Of a stretch of 64,000 nt of DNA, positions 10,420-20,534 are shown one piece after another (the first letter of the stretch is position 1; every line of letters begins with the position of its first letter). The stretch is from Lethocerus indicus. Taxonomy: Eukaryota; Arthropoda; Insecta; Hemiptera; Belostomatidae. Where the stretch lies: contig JACDQD010000006.1 in the NCBI GenBank assembly GCA_019843655.1, positions 19,176,246 through 19,240,245 on the forward strand, in the 5' to 3' direction. Below the pieces are notes generated by a model. That model worked only from the letters and a program-made list of their open reading frames with translations, was not told the DNA's origin and did no database searches. Position numbers and translations under genes: made by a program.

Positions 10420-13041
10420 CGGGTCCCTGTTACCGTCAGAACGAATAATAATATGCGTATTGTAAGTTATGTGTGATGTAAGAATGTGACTTACATTCCT
10501 TTTAAAAAATTATTGTTATAAATATATTGATCGAAAGCGCTTGTCAGAATTAATTTAATGAAGTTAATAGTCCATCATTTTGGGTACCTGCGTATGAAAA
10601 AATTCGGGACGACGACGTCGATGCGGTTTATTACACATTAACTGTACGTGACCACACTGCGAAAATGTTCTCGTTCTGCGGGGTTGGAAATCGGCGGAAG
10701 CGGGTGCGGGGGAAGGGTCTCTGAAGGGAACGGAGCAATATCTCTTGAAATATCGGGCGGGTCAGCGCTTTGAGTTGTTGGAAAAGACTGATTCCAGTAA
10801 ATCCGAGGGCTTTCGGCCGGAGCCGGAAGTGGGGGGCCCCATCATCGTGGCCGGCGGCCTCGCCCATTCACCACCGGCCGACTCTGCTAAGCCCGACCCG
10901 CTGCCCCTCAGAAATTCATTTGCTCCTCTCTTCTGCTCCGACCGTTTTCCGCGCTTTTGTAGCCCGTTGTTTCGTTCGGAAGGCGAACGCCGCCCCTTTA
11001 AAATGGATGACGCCCTGAATTAGTAAAGGTCTTATTCCGCTACCGGATACTTTTTTCAGAGTGCGCACTAATTTGAGCGTTGAGTTATCTTCGTTCTTGC
11101 CCATAGAAATAAAAGCGTTATCCTGGCGATTTAATTTAGCTTTCTTAACTTATGTGTATTCAACCACCATGAAATCAAATTTCAAACAGAATGAAAGTAT
11201 GCAAAATACGATTAACAGAACGACAGCGAACAACTCGAAGAGAATCTGCATTATTCATGACCGGTCACCGTGAAGCGAAAGGATCTGAAGTGATAAAAAT
11301 CAGTCCTAGAATAGTTTTTTTTATAATTTCAGGCTCCCTTCCACGTATTAGTCTTGAGTACTGTACAATGAACTGTGCGGATGTTTGCTTAAATACGCGT
11401 TTGATATTTTACATTTATTCTGAACAAACTCATTAAATAAAGTAACACTTTTGATGTAATGACGTATTAATTCAATAAGAATCGGCGTGAAATAAAAATT
11501 GTCTTTTAAGAACTATTTTTTTGTATTAACTTTTAAGTTATTTATAATAATTACTCATGGTACCTTCATTCATGAAGGCATGTGCATCACTGCGCTATAC
11601 GAATACATACATAGCATTAATTATACGACATTTTTACGCTGTTTACGTAAACTGCGACGATAGTTTTCCTAGAGATTTGTGGAATAGGAGATTGTGGGTA
11701 AAGGATAAAGAGTTCTGGAGGGGTTGTGGAGGGGGCGTGAAAAAGACAGGCTGTGGTAGGGGCGGTTTTTGCCGGTCGGGGCCGGGGGGGCGATACCGGC
11801 AATTAGAGAGGTCCCGGGGACCGAAGGGGCATTAGGGCCGTGTCTAATTGGGCTGAAAAATTGGGCCGACAATGCCCCCGGGGCCCACCGCCCGCAAACA
11901 CGACATCTACCCAAACACGGGCAAGCCATGGGGTGGGGGAGGGGGTAAAAAACAAAAAAACAAGTCCCTCCTCCCTCCCTCAACTTCACCCGACAAAGCT
12001 CCACCCTTGTATTTCCCGTTTTATCTCCTTCTACTCGTTTGTCAACCTCCACACACCCCCGCCTAGGATATTATTTTACAATGTGTGTTTAGTAATTTTC
12101 CTCATTATCTATATCTTAGGGCCAAACATTGGTCTAGATATACTACCCAAAAATATTTTTCAGATTCGTCATAATTAACTAGAAAATACAAATTGAGTAC
12201 CTACAAGTACAAAGGTCCGTAGAACATATAAAATGTTAAATTAACTCATTTGCATCATTTGTCTACTTCGGCCGCCGTGCTTAAAAATCAGAACCGAACA
12301 ACGGACGACTGACCCGTTTCACCGCGGGCTGTTGGACATATGGGTGTGAAACCGACGTGGTAAAATTTATGGATTTTATCAAAAATACAGTGTCTAAAAC
12401 GACTAATACGCAATATTATACCTCAAACATCTCATTTTATTTTTTTTTTACAAAACAGGAAAAACAAATATTGTTCGCGGATTATTCCGCGCTTGGATGC
12501 AAATGGGTTAAACAGTAAATGAGTTCGTATAATTCCCATTTATCATGGGTTTGCGAGTGGGACCCAATTTAATAACTCATTTGAATACATGTAAGGGAAT
12601 GGGAGCAATTGATTGAAAAGTTGGGACAATATTTTCTAAACTTTACCAGTTATTTTTTCTGGATAAAACATCAATCTATCTTCCAACTGTAGAGATGGGA
12701 TAAGCGCAACTATAAGTTACAAAGGAGAAGACGGACGTCTGTAGTCAAATGAATCTAGAGAGGTGAAAAATTATGAACACCAATGATTCGGATTTATAAT
12801 ATTACATCCTACGGTCACTTTATGTCTGCTTTTACAGTACCCAACCGAGCCTAGGTCAGAATACGTCATACCATTACATTTGTTGCCGATGATGTCGAGC
12901 CTATCGACAATTATTCACGGCTTCCCTGCCACTTCCGTACCTAATAATTCCGGAAGATCTGATTTTGATTGGAACACCGATAAAGATTAATTGGACCAGA
13001 ATTCAAATTTGGTTTCAGCAGTAGGCGGCAGTAAAGAAAGA
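10420..13041. other. Intergenic DNA with GC-rich islands between the EF-hand and DUF1091 genes
   Basis: AATAAA at 11108-11113 and again at about 11436 could end the upstream transcript. Two GC-rich islands are obvious (about 10610-11020 and 11700-12065), each with overlapping meaningless open frames on both strands, a signature of composition rather than of coding. No additional exon with splice signals and a recognisable domain was found. Confidence 0.5.
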
Positions 13042-13128
13042 ATGATGGTCCTGAATTTAGTACAGCTTTTTCTTATTGCTCTCGGCACAGCAATGCTCGC
13101 AATGGCTCAGTTTTCAAAAAATTTTGCG
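13042..13128 (+). CDS. DUF1091 gene A exon 1: signal peptide
   Basis: Two adjacent ATGs (13042, 13045) open a 29-codon exon with the core VLNLVQLFLIALGTAMLAMA, a typical signal-peptide helix with a plausible cleavage site after AMA. The donor is GTAAGT at 13129 in phase 0. The frame upstream has no earlier ATG before an in-frame TAA, so the start is well defined. It is the only signal exon seen in the cluster. Confidence 0.75.
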
Positions 13129-14459
13129 GTAAGTGGCTTATACATTAAGGAAGATTTTATAAACATTCTTTGTATTACGCATAGGAAAGTATAATTTTTG
13201 TATAAATTTCTTTTTTTGTATAAATTACATTATTTTCGTTCCCACAGAATAAACTTTCTAATTCGGCTCGTTATAAAATATAAATTGGACTCGCCCTTAA
13301 ATATTTTATTTGATTATGATCCTGAACGAATGGGAGTAACTGTTTATGAAATCTATAATTGTTTGAACAAATTTAATGAAAGATATATGAATTGTATTAA
13401 CAGTCAGTAATAATTACAGTTTTACTAATATATCAGAAATTGTTGTGACCCCATAAAACATGATTACTAAAATAAAAATTCTATATGAGAAAAAAATGAT
13501 ATAAAAATTGTTTCGTGGCATTTAAAACAAGGGAAATGAAGTGTTTAAAAAACTCGTCTGATATTTTCAGGGACCCAAAATTCGTAATTACGAACTACGA
13601 TTTATTATGATTATTCTACTTAATTATGGACTGCGACAAAAAATGTATCTTCTATATTGTACTATTCATTTCTGTAATTTTACACAACTAAACAAATATT
13701 TTTATAACGGTAAGACTTTTATTGATAAATAAGTTCCTGGGATTATTGACCCGAATAAAAATAAAAATTTGTTTAATTGTCTGATATTTTCCAGGGCCCT
13801 TACCGCATAGTTTTGCGGCAGTTAGCGGACTGCGAAGACAACGGATTGAACATCTTGCGGCTTCCGAGCAACAAAATCAGGCGCTACAACAGGACGGTTT
13901 CCTTTATACGAGCGATGTGATTGTACCGGTCACTATGGACGATAACGCAACGGTAACTACAGTTTAGAAATTTATCAAATAACAATATTTGTGAATTAAG
14001 ATGAATAATACCGGGCGACATTATCTTGTGGACTTTTCTGTGTATGCAAGATAAGGTTTTGGAACATGCGCTTATTTCTTCTTCCAGGAGCCTAAATACC
14101 AGAGTGAGAACGGTAGATACAGGAAAAGAATGTTCCTGGTTTGTGTTGGAAATATGTTAGGTTTCATACGTCTTCAATATATGAAACCTAATTGAATGCA
14201 CGTTTAAATGGTGTAATTAAAATATAGGTACATGTAATAATAGCGGCATGGGGCAACGGAGGTTGGAAACACTCTGGGACATCAAAAATGGGAGGTTTCT
14301 GTCATGTCCTCACCACCTACGCTCCCACAACATTCCACCGAGGGTTAAGCCACCTTGTGGAACTGGACCGTCCAAAATGCCCGATACCGAAAGTAAGACA
14401 CAGCATTATTACTTTCATGATTCCGTTAACACCTGAGCTACTGGTCAATTCAAAAGACC

Positions 14460-14534
<75 letters not shown>

Positions 14535-15222
14535 TATGAGTGCAATTGATGTAAGTATTGTCCTGATATGGTTCTCATGATGAAGAAATAACCCACTGGT
14601 AACACTACCGTCACTTGTTATTCTAGACACTAGGATTTGTGGATATCTCTGTGCCAGTGGCGTTTTAGCCGCCGAGGTCTCAACAGTCCGAATTTATGGT
14701 TTTAATCTGTTCCCGTCAGACGGGCATTTCTAACGTTTGTCTACAGCCAGCCTACTGTTGCATGGGGTTGCCTGTATAAGTACAGAAATAATCTGAACTA
14801 CAGTTTAGAGATATGTTTCTATAATAAACCGAATTTCAACCGATTTTGTTCAGTAAATCATCTTGCGAGATAATAATACGGACCCTTGTTGTAAAGTAAT
14901 TACATTATTATTGCATTATATTTTCGGCAATTATTATTAGTTATCGGGACTGTCAACCGATAACATTCCCCGGTATAAGGCAACAATAGAATGTAAAAAT
15001 TTATTATATATTTAGTTATATGATGTTAAATTGAATGCTAACGATTTTCAAATTTTTCAGGGTAACTATACGCTGAAGGACTTCGTGATTTCGGTGGATT
15101 TAAAATTTCCGTTCATCCCGTACAACAAGTACCGGGGGGACATTTCCATCATGAGTGGGGAAAAGAGATTGGGCTGCAAAAGATGGTTTTTCGATTCGGT
15201 CCCAAAATCAAACAAACCATAA
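13042..15222 (+). CDS. DUF1091 (DM8)/MD-2-like secreted protein, gene A (frameshifted exon 2)
   Basis: Four exons: 13042-13128, 13795-13952, 14228-14392 and 15061-15222, all junctions phase 0. Exon 1 encodes a hydrophobic signal peptide. Exons 2-4 encode a beta-rich domain with the DUF1091 hallmarks: NRT, a Cys in GGFC, CP followed by GNYTLKDF, then PFIPYNKYR and a late GCKR. Family members are small secreted insect proteins with an MD-2-related lipid-recognition fold; CheA/CheB proteins act in chemosensory organs, so binding of a hydrophobic ligand is a reasonable inference. Exon 2 is 158 bases where gene B has 159. One T appears to be missing from the run at 13898-13900, putting TGA 13918-13920 in frame. 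AATAAA signals lie at 15287-15292 and 15336-15341. This could be a recent pseudogene, a sequencing error or an allele. Confidence 0.75.
13795..13952 (+). CDS. DUF1091 gene A exon 2, with 1-base frameshift
   Basis: Acceptor ATTTTCCAG ends at 13794 and donor GTAACT starts at 13953. It opens GPYRIVLRQLADCEDNG, aligned with GPYRIVVRQIGTCDDPG of gene B. After NKIRRYNRTV the frame shifts. The correct continuation, FLYTSDVIVP, is in the next frame and matches YLFTTDVIIP of gene B. The break sits in the TTT run at 13898-13900. Both halves are otherwise conserved, so the lesion is recent or artefactual. Confidence 0.75.
14228..14392 (+). CDS. DUF1091 gene A exon 3
   Basis: Acceptor AAAATATAG ends at 14227 and donor GTAAGA starts at 14393. 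The 55 codons carry WGNGGWKHS, GGFCHVL, TYAPTTF and CPIPK, aligning with FGNGGWKTS, GGCCTMF, TYAPDF and CPMRK of gene B exon 3. The two cysteines are shared and probably pair with those of exons 2 and 4. Confidence 0.8.
14467..14532. repeat. (AT)n microsatellite in intron 3 of gene A
   Basis: About 33 uninterrupted AT dinucleotides. It lies in the intron between exons 3 and 4 of DUF1091 gene A and is absent from the equivalent intron of gene B. Confidence 0.98.
15061..15222 (+). CDS. DUF1091 gene A terminal exon
   Basis: Acceptor CAAATTTTTCAG ends at 15060. Fifty-three codons plus TAA begin GNYTLKDFVISVDLKFPFIP and contain YNKYRGD and RLGCKRWFFDSVPK. This matches the gene B terminal exon at the same length. 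The G-x-Y...P-x-x-x-x-Y-R pattern is the C-terminal signature of DUF1091. Confidence 0.85.
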   Translation, partial: GNYTLKDFVISVDLKFPFIPYNKYRGDISIMSGEKRLGCKRWFFDSVPKSNKP

Positions 15223-15286
15223 GGAGTAACGCTCTACTTTAAGTACGTGCGGCACCTTTTAACACATACAAAAGTATAAAGGAAAC

Positions 15287-15292
15287 AATAAA
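15287..15292 (+). promoter_or_regulatory. Polyadenylation signal of DUF1091 gene A
   Basis: AATAAA lies 65 bases after the stop codon. A second AATAAA is at 15336-15341. Confidence 0.6.
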
Positions 15293-15823
15293 GGAAACAT
15301 TTTTATTTACTTGAAAACTTGTTTCTATTTTCACCAATAAATCCGTTTATTTAATTAATAAAGAATATCGTTAATGAATTAAAAGACGAATTCTAGATAA
15401 TAATAATTCTAGATGGCGAAGGTATGCCCTTTTATTGTTATAAATTGGGACCATGGGTCTCCAACCGCTGATATTATAAATCTGTATTCACCATTTCAAT
15501 TAATATTTTTCAAATGTCCTGCAATATTGGGCGCTCAAATAGAAAAAAAAAGAAATTATGTAAATGTTTGTATGTGTTTGCGTTAAGAAATTAATAAACA
15601 TTATAATTCCTGTGGACTGTGTTTGTAAGTCAAGAAAAAATGTATCTGTGCTGTGAACTGATCAAATAGTTTACTCACGCCAACATTAAAGCACGACTAT
15701 AAGAAACATTACTTTGTGCCGACTACCTTGTTCTGTTGTCTGTTCTAGTGTAAATCCAGTATGAGAATACTCTGAGGAATTGTTGTATATGTTCAGTGTG
15801 AAAGTATAGAAATATGATCTGTC

Positions 15824-16040
15824 AGTGAACGGTCGTTGAACGTTCATTAGCTGGAATCGCTAACGAATTGTGGCGAGGCAAATCTCTAACTAAGTTGCGT
15901 CCAGCGCAGTGACATTTTGAATCTTGAACAACAATCTGAGGGATTCGACGGGTATATGGGATCGGTGTTGTTGCCAGCTATCTGACCGACGAATCAGAGG
16001 TGCCCTGTAATTAGATATAATCTACAATCTGTACCTTCAT
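15824..16040 (+). pseudogene. Decayed copy of DUF1091 exon 2 with flanking intron
   Basis: The stretch aligns with 17142-17370 of gene B. Shared blocks include CGTTGAACGTT before the acceptor, ATTGTGG-(T/C)-(A/G)-AGGCA, GA-(G/A)-CAA-(T/C)-AA-(G/T)-CTGAGG and CTATCTGACCGACGAAT/CGATCTGACCGACGAAT followed by AGGTGCCC at the donor. The exon equivalent is 15854-15999, 146 bases against 159. The acceptor AG has become TG, and the gene B frame meets a TGA after 19 codons. Similarity continues into both introns, so it arose by genomic tandem duplication rather than retroposition. It is closer to gene B than to gene A. No relics of exons 3 or 4 were found between it and gene B. Confidence 0.8.
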
Positions 16041-16344
16041 CTATCTCTCTAGCGGATGTTACACTCATGACAACTTCAGTTTAATATATCGCGAAAATCG
16101 AATTGAGATTTTAATACGATATTTGTTAAGAAATAATGGTCTGGAAATTAATTCTGGATTCTCCTCATTTACTTTCATTATATTTCGTCCTTCGTACAAC
16201 TGTGCACATCTTATTGCATCTTTAACTGTGCCTGTAACTCAAATGACAACAGTTCCTAGGATAGCTCCCTACCGCCCGCCACACATTTCTTCTTAGAAAT
16301 AAGTATGTGGGAGTTGCTCACGTTGATCAATAGTTGAACACCGT

Positions 16345-16480
16345 AGAAGTGCAGACAGAATGCCAAAATGGGAACCGACACGCTTAAATGGCCCACCAAC
16401 CTCTTGACGGTAAGCTACTGAAGATGGCGAGCAACCGAAACCCAATGCAAATGACTAAACCAGCGAGCGAAGTCAGAACT
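16345..16480. mobile_element. Degenerate fragment of the inverted-repeat element
   Basis: GCTACTGAAGATGGCGAGCA from 16413 and AAACCAGCGAGCGAAGTC from 16457 match the right arm of the family, with a short insertion and loss of the middle. An upstream GTGCAGACAGAATGCC block also fits the arm. This is an old copy in the interval between the relic exon and gene B. Confidence 0.65.
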
Positions 16481-17173
16481 ATGGTATAAAAAACCCTTGC
16501 AGATATGGTTAGCAACATTCTAACAAAGCAAAAGTTACCGACTGCTTTTTGAATTTTGTTGAGAAAATGCTTATTCATGTTCATATTCTGTTGAGCGAGG
16601 TCGCTGTTAATCATAGATCGTTTCCTCTTATCATAACGATTTGAAATTAAATGCGTTTTAGTTCCCGATCATTTTACCCTTCAATAGAAGAAAAAAAGGG
16701 GGAAGGGGATCGCTATGGAAATTATAAGTATTTGGCCGTGAGTCTTCCTACCGCAAGCACCCGACGACTGTCCCTATAATGTTCCTCCGAAATTGTGTGG
16801 TGTCAATTCTTATAGCCCAATACATCGGAACATTACCGGGATGGAGTCAATTCTCAAAGAGTTATGTGAGTTGAAAGCACTTACGTTTTATAACGCTCAT
16901 GCAGTACGCAATTAAACCAACTACTCGTTAAAAATAAATTCTCTTCATTTTAAACACCGCTGTATATTATGTAGAAGGATTAAAATCTGTGTGTTCACGG
17001 TGAATGTGGCGAAGAATTTTTCACTGGATTCTGAACATCCCGAAAAGTGGATCACTCGAGTCGAAGAATGCAATTTCTATTGAGGAATATAATAGATTTT
17101 CTTATGTTCAATGTCCAGTAAAAGAATTGTTACATAATTGACGTGTGAAAGGGCGTTGAACGTTTATTTGCAG

Positions 17174-17332
17174 GGCCCCTACCGCATTGTGGTAAGGCAG
17201 ATCGGTACCTGCGATGACCCCGGTGTAAACAAATTTCAAATAGTGAGCAATAAGCTGAGGCGATATAACAGGACCATCTACCTGTTTACGACCGACGTTA
17301 TTATTCCAGACGATCTGACCGACGAATACAAG
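17174..17332 (+). CDS. DUF1091 gene B exon 2
   Basis: Acceptor TTATTTGCAG ends at 17173. The frame is open for 53 codons from GPYRIV to DEYK. The donor is GTGCCC at 17333, a weak site with GT but no further consensus. The decayed duplicate at 15854-15999 keeps the same GTGCCC, so the weak donor predates the duplication. Confidence 0.8.
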
Positions 17333-19041
17333 GTGCCCCACTATTATCTATGCTTTATCCGTCTTATCTATCTTCGGATTTTACGCTGCGGACATTACCA
17401 GCATAATGGATATTAATAAATTTCGGTTCAATGTCTAAATTGTTCGTCTAAAAGGGTTTCTGACTGGTGGGCAAGCATTCGGAATATCATCATCCTTGTG
17501 ATATTGAGAGTGCTGACTAAGGACCCAGTAGATTTCGTTTTCGTCAGAAACCTGAATGCAAGCCGGTAGCCTTAATTGTTATTTTAACCTACAATAGATG
17601 GCGAGACGTATAAATTCGCCTGTTCCAGGCCTAACTGATCGCCACATTTTTTATAACTTACCTTTTTATTTTTATTTTACAATATTAAGTTTTTATTTGT
17701 CTATGAAAGTTTTGCTTTCTCTTTAAATAAAAATTATTAGATATAGATTAACTAGCGCCCCCCTGAGGGTGCGACTTAACTAAAGTTCGTTGCGTGCACT
17801 TGCACCGATAAACTAGCGCCCCCGTGAGTGTGGTGCGGAAATGTACTTAATTACTAAATTATTTAATTAATTCGTTGCGTTTATCAAGGTATAATATTTT
17901 CGGTATTAATTGCAGGTGAGAGTTGAAGCGTCCACGTTTGGTAACGGTGGTTGGAAGACAAGTCTTAAAAACAATTTGGGCGGATGTTGCACTATGTTCC
18001 AGACCTACGCACCCGATTTCAGCCGTGAAATATTCATCAGGATGGGACTCGACCCTCCAGAGTGCCCAATGCGGAAAGTAAGATTTTTTAAATTCCAAAA
18101 TGAGTTGAATTAATATTGTTTAATTAAATAGAATTAAAAAATCGTAATTGTTGCGACTCAGCACGTAAAATAATTCGTTATCAATGAATGATTTTTTTAC
18201 CACCACTCGAGTTTTCTGTCCATTGATAGGCTGATTCCGTCTTGTGTATAATATAAAACTTTATGCTTATCGGGTTCTACTAACCCTCACAGATCGCCAT
18301 ATAACCCTTTAAATCCAATCCATTTCACGTTTGCTTAACGAACATTGTTAGCTTCTGATTACTAAATTTGTAAGTTAAATGGTGAGCAGTATTCGTTAAC
18401 TGATAATGAGATTTAAGTTCAGTTGTTAAATATCTACATTTTTGTCGTAATACTGATGCAGGAATGTTTAGAATAAGTAATAAAATTGTAATAAAAAAGT
18501 TTTCATCAGCTCGTGGTTGATAAATTGCTAAATTTAGATCTTCAAAGAATACAATTAAGAAATAATATATTCTTAAATATAGATAAAATACAGATAAAAT
18601 ATATTCAAAATTGGTCTGGCTAATAGGTATTCGGACGATTCAAGGGGGAATATTCATTGAAGCGGCATAGTTAGATATACAGAATGTATAGAAATACACT
18701 GTTATTTCCAGCCCTTTATATATTTCACCGTTTCCCAAGGGAATAACGTATGTATAATAATATTGTGATTCGTCAGTGCGCCGGGATGTACCTATAAATA
18801 ACTAGTCCCATATTGGAAAAAAATTAGTAGGAATATTTTGTTTTAAGTTTTGATATAATTTGTCTTTCGATCTTTACAGGGAAACTATACATTGGTGGAT
18901 CTTATTATCGATGTGAACCTAAAAATGCCTTTCATACCGTACAACAAGTACAGGCTGGATTTCATGCTCACTAAGTCGGGAGGGATAGTCGGATGTAAAA
19001 GGTTCTACATTGATTCGGTCCCGAAAAATTCCAAGAGCTAA
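17174..19041 (+). CDS. DUF1091 (DM8)/MD-2-like secreted protein, gene B (first exon not found)
   Basis: Three exons are seen: 17174-17332, 17916-18077 and 18880-19041, phase 0 throughout, 160 codons plus TAA. They encode the whole domain: GPYRIVVRQ, NRTIYLFTTDVIIPDD, NGGWKTSLKNNLGGCC, ECPMRK, GNYTLVDLII, PFIPYNKYRLDF and GIVGCKRF. All four cysteine positions of gene A are kept, suggesting two disulfides. The role is as for gene A: a small secreted protein with a lipid-binding-type fold, ligand unknown. No signal-peptide exon with a GT donor in phase 0 was found between 15223 and 17173. It may lie there unrecognised, or exon 1 of gene A may be used. Intron 2 holds a short array-element copy. 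Two overlapping AATAAA signals lie at 19166-19175. Confidence 0.78.
17640..17862 (+). mobile_element. Short array-element copy inside intron 2 of gene B
   Basis: The AT-rich leader (TTATAACTTACCTTTTTATT onward) is followed at about 17745 by two 70-bp-type units. The first has an internal deletion and the second is cut after GTACTTAATTA. It lies between exons 2 and 3 of gene B in the same orientation as the other three arrays. It ends about 54 bases before the exon 3 acceptor. Confidence 0.85.
17916..18077 (+). CDS. DUF1091 gene B exon 3
   Basis: Acceptor ATTAATTGCAG ends at 17915 and consensus donor GTAAGA starts at 18078. Fifty-four codons carry VRVEASTFGNGGWKTS, GGCCTMFQTYAPDF and PPECPMRK. 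It is one codon shorter than the gene A exon and shares its cysteines. Confidence 0.85.
18880..19041 (+). CDS. DUF1091 gene B terminal exon
   Basis: Acceptor TCTTTACAG ends at 18879. Fifty-three codons plus TAA (19039-19041) run GNYTLVDLIIDVNLKMPFIP, YNKYRLDF and VGCKRFYIDSVPK. Length and ends are identical to gene A. Confidence 0.88.
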   Translation, partial: GNYTLVDLIIDVNLKMPFIPYNKYRLDFMLTKSGGIVGCKRFYIDSVPKNSKS

Positions 19042-19165
19042 AATGACTATTGTATCATTTTTTCCGCACAACGGTATTGTAATAGTATAGAATATCATGA
19101 AATGGAAGCGTGGAATATTGCGGATATTTTTACGCATTATTTTTCTCTGAATGGTGTGCACCTAC

Positions 19166-19175
19166 AATAAATAAA
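19166..19175 (+). promoter_or_regulatory. Polyadenylation signals of DUF1091 gene B
   Basis: Two overlapping AATAAA hexamers (19166-19171 and 19170-19175) lie about 125 bases after the stop. Confidence 0.65.
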
Positions 19176-20424
19176 ATGATATTAAAAACAGTGCCAATGT
19201 CATTTTCCTTTTGTTCTCACATCCAATTATTGCGTTATCATTCCAGTTTTCCTTTCAAATGAAGGAATAATATTCCGTATCCGTTACCGTATATTTCGGT
19301 TTGTATGAAATGCTTTCTTGCTACTACATTGATTAGTCTTAATTATTGTAGTTAACCAAAACCTAGACAGACCGTAGTTTTATCCTGTCTGAACTGTCAG
19401 AATATTACGTTTTTTTATCTTTAAACATGACTGTATTCAATCGCCCGCATCCAGAGATTCCAGCCAAAAGTCCTTAGGACCATCCTTAATGCTCCCTGAT
19501 ATGTTTCTAACCACACAATCCACCATGACCTCAACATACCGATAGTCGACGAAGTCGCAAAATCCCGGTTCCTGAAGTTCCACTCCCGCCTTTCCCTTCA
19601 TCCTAATCCACTCGTTCAGTCCCTTTCCTCTCTTACTCATCCATTATCCCCCCCCCCACGCCGGCTTAAACGCCACTCGCCTAGAGATCTACTTGGTCCG
19701 AAGCCGTCAATTTCATACATTGTGAAAAGTGCCGTCGGTGGACGGCTTCTTTTATCATTTCATTCAGGCGACAAACACACACTCAACACTTGTACACATA
19801 ATTATGATATAATTGTACAGAAAAAAATAAAAGAGAGAAAAAAGACTATTCAAATGTCGGTATATATGGAATTCGTGCAACCTCTAGCTCGGTAGAAAAT
19901 CACGAATTCCCCACCGAGCCCTTAGGTAGTAATAACCAAAAAACCTATCATCGATGGTGGGAATAAAGAATCGGCGGAGTCCACGCTCAGGAGCCGCTCT
20001 CAGATGAGATGGCGGACACCGAATCTGTGCATGTTGAACGGTCGGGAGTCTTTGTAGTGTTAATTGCATAAGTTGTGCCGGGGCGGTATAGTTAGCCTGA
20101 GTGGTCGGCTGGGCTGTGGTTCCCTGCTCATCAGTCAACCCCAGGCACAGGGGACAGGTTCCTCCACTGCCGAGCATCAATCATAGCCCGCCACTGTCCC
20201 TCTCTAACTTGACGCTGGACTCGAGACGTTCGGAACAGCCCAATTGTTTTCAAAAGTGCAAAATAAAAAATCGAAGTGAAAATGCAAAAAAACAATAACA
20301 AGCGAAAAAGAACCGAGAGAAAAATGAACATCATTGAGGTTCAACTGGAACAAAGTTCAACGACTTAAAAAAAATGCTATTTGTCTTCATAGTTCTTGCA
20401 TATAGAGTAGATGATTCAATTCGG
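19176..20424. other. Intergenic DNA downstream of the DUF1091 cluster
   Basis: No supported gene. A 67-codon minus-strand frame (19437-19640) has protein-like composition but no recognised domain. A GC-richer island spans about 19880-20230. No further DUF1091 exons were found. Confidence 0.5.
19437..19640 (-). CDS. Short open frame of unknown significance
   Basis: Sixty-seven codons on the minus strand starting MSKRGKGLNEWIRMKGKAG and ending DFWLESLDAGD. Composition is balanced, with several acidic and aromatic residues in the C-terminal half, unlike the low-complexity frames typical of this window. I recognise no family. It could be a remnant exon or transposon fragment, or chance. No paired splice sites are evident. 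Confidence 0.15.
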   Translation of the reverse strand: MSKRGKGLNEWIRMKGKAGVELQEPGFCDFVDYRYVEVMVDCVVRNISGSIKDGPKDFWLESLDAGD

Positions 20425-20534
20425 TGTAAAAAACAGAGGGAACTAGTTTAACATACCTGTTTTGCAACTAGTATTCCAACCCCTCCCAGACCACAAAACA
20501 GGTATGTTAAACTTGTTCCCTCTATTTTTTACAG
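20425..20534. mobile_element. Minimal fold-back copy with mirrored flanks
   Basis: The left arm 20425-20464 and right arm 20494-20534 are inverted copies. Both contain the element end GTTTAACATACCTGTTTTG. Outside it both carry GTAAAAAACAGAGGGAAC or its near-identical mirror (one or two changes). Only about 65 bp (20447-20511) belong to the element itself, so about 22 bp of apparently host flank is duplicated in inverted orientation on the two sides. Confidence 0.85.

Noticed and set aside
13198..13410. 70-codon frame in intron 1 of DUF1091 gene A
   Set aside because: It follows a plausible acceptor (TTCCCACAG), but its phase does not fit exon 1, it has no counterpart in gene B and no domain. 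Treated as chance in AT-rich intron DNA.
16554..16620. Candidate signal exon for DUF1091 gene B starting ATG CTT ATT CAT GTT
   Set aside because: Hydrophobic stretch too short, no good donor in phase 0, and it overlaps an unrelated frame on the minus strand.
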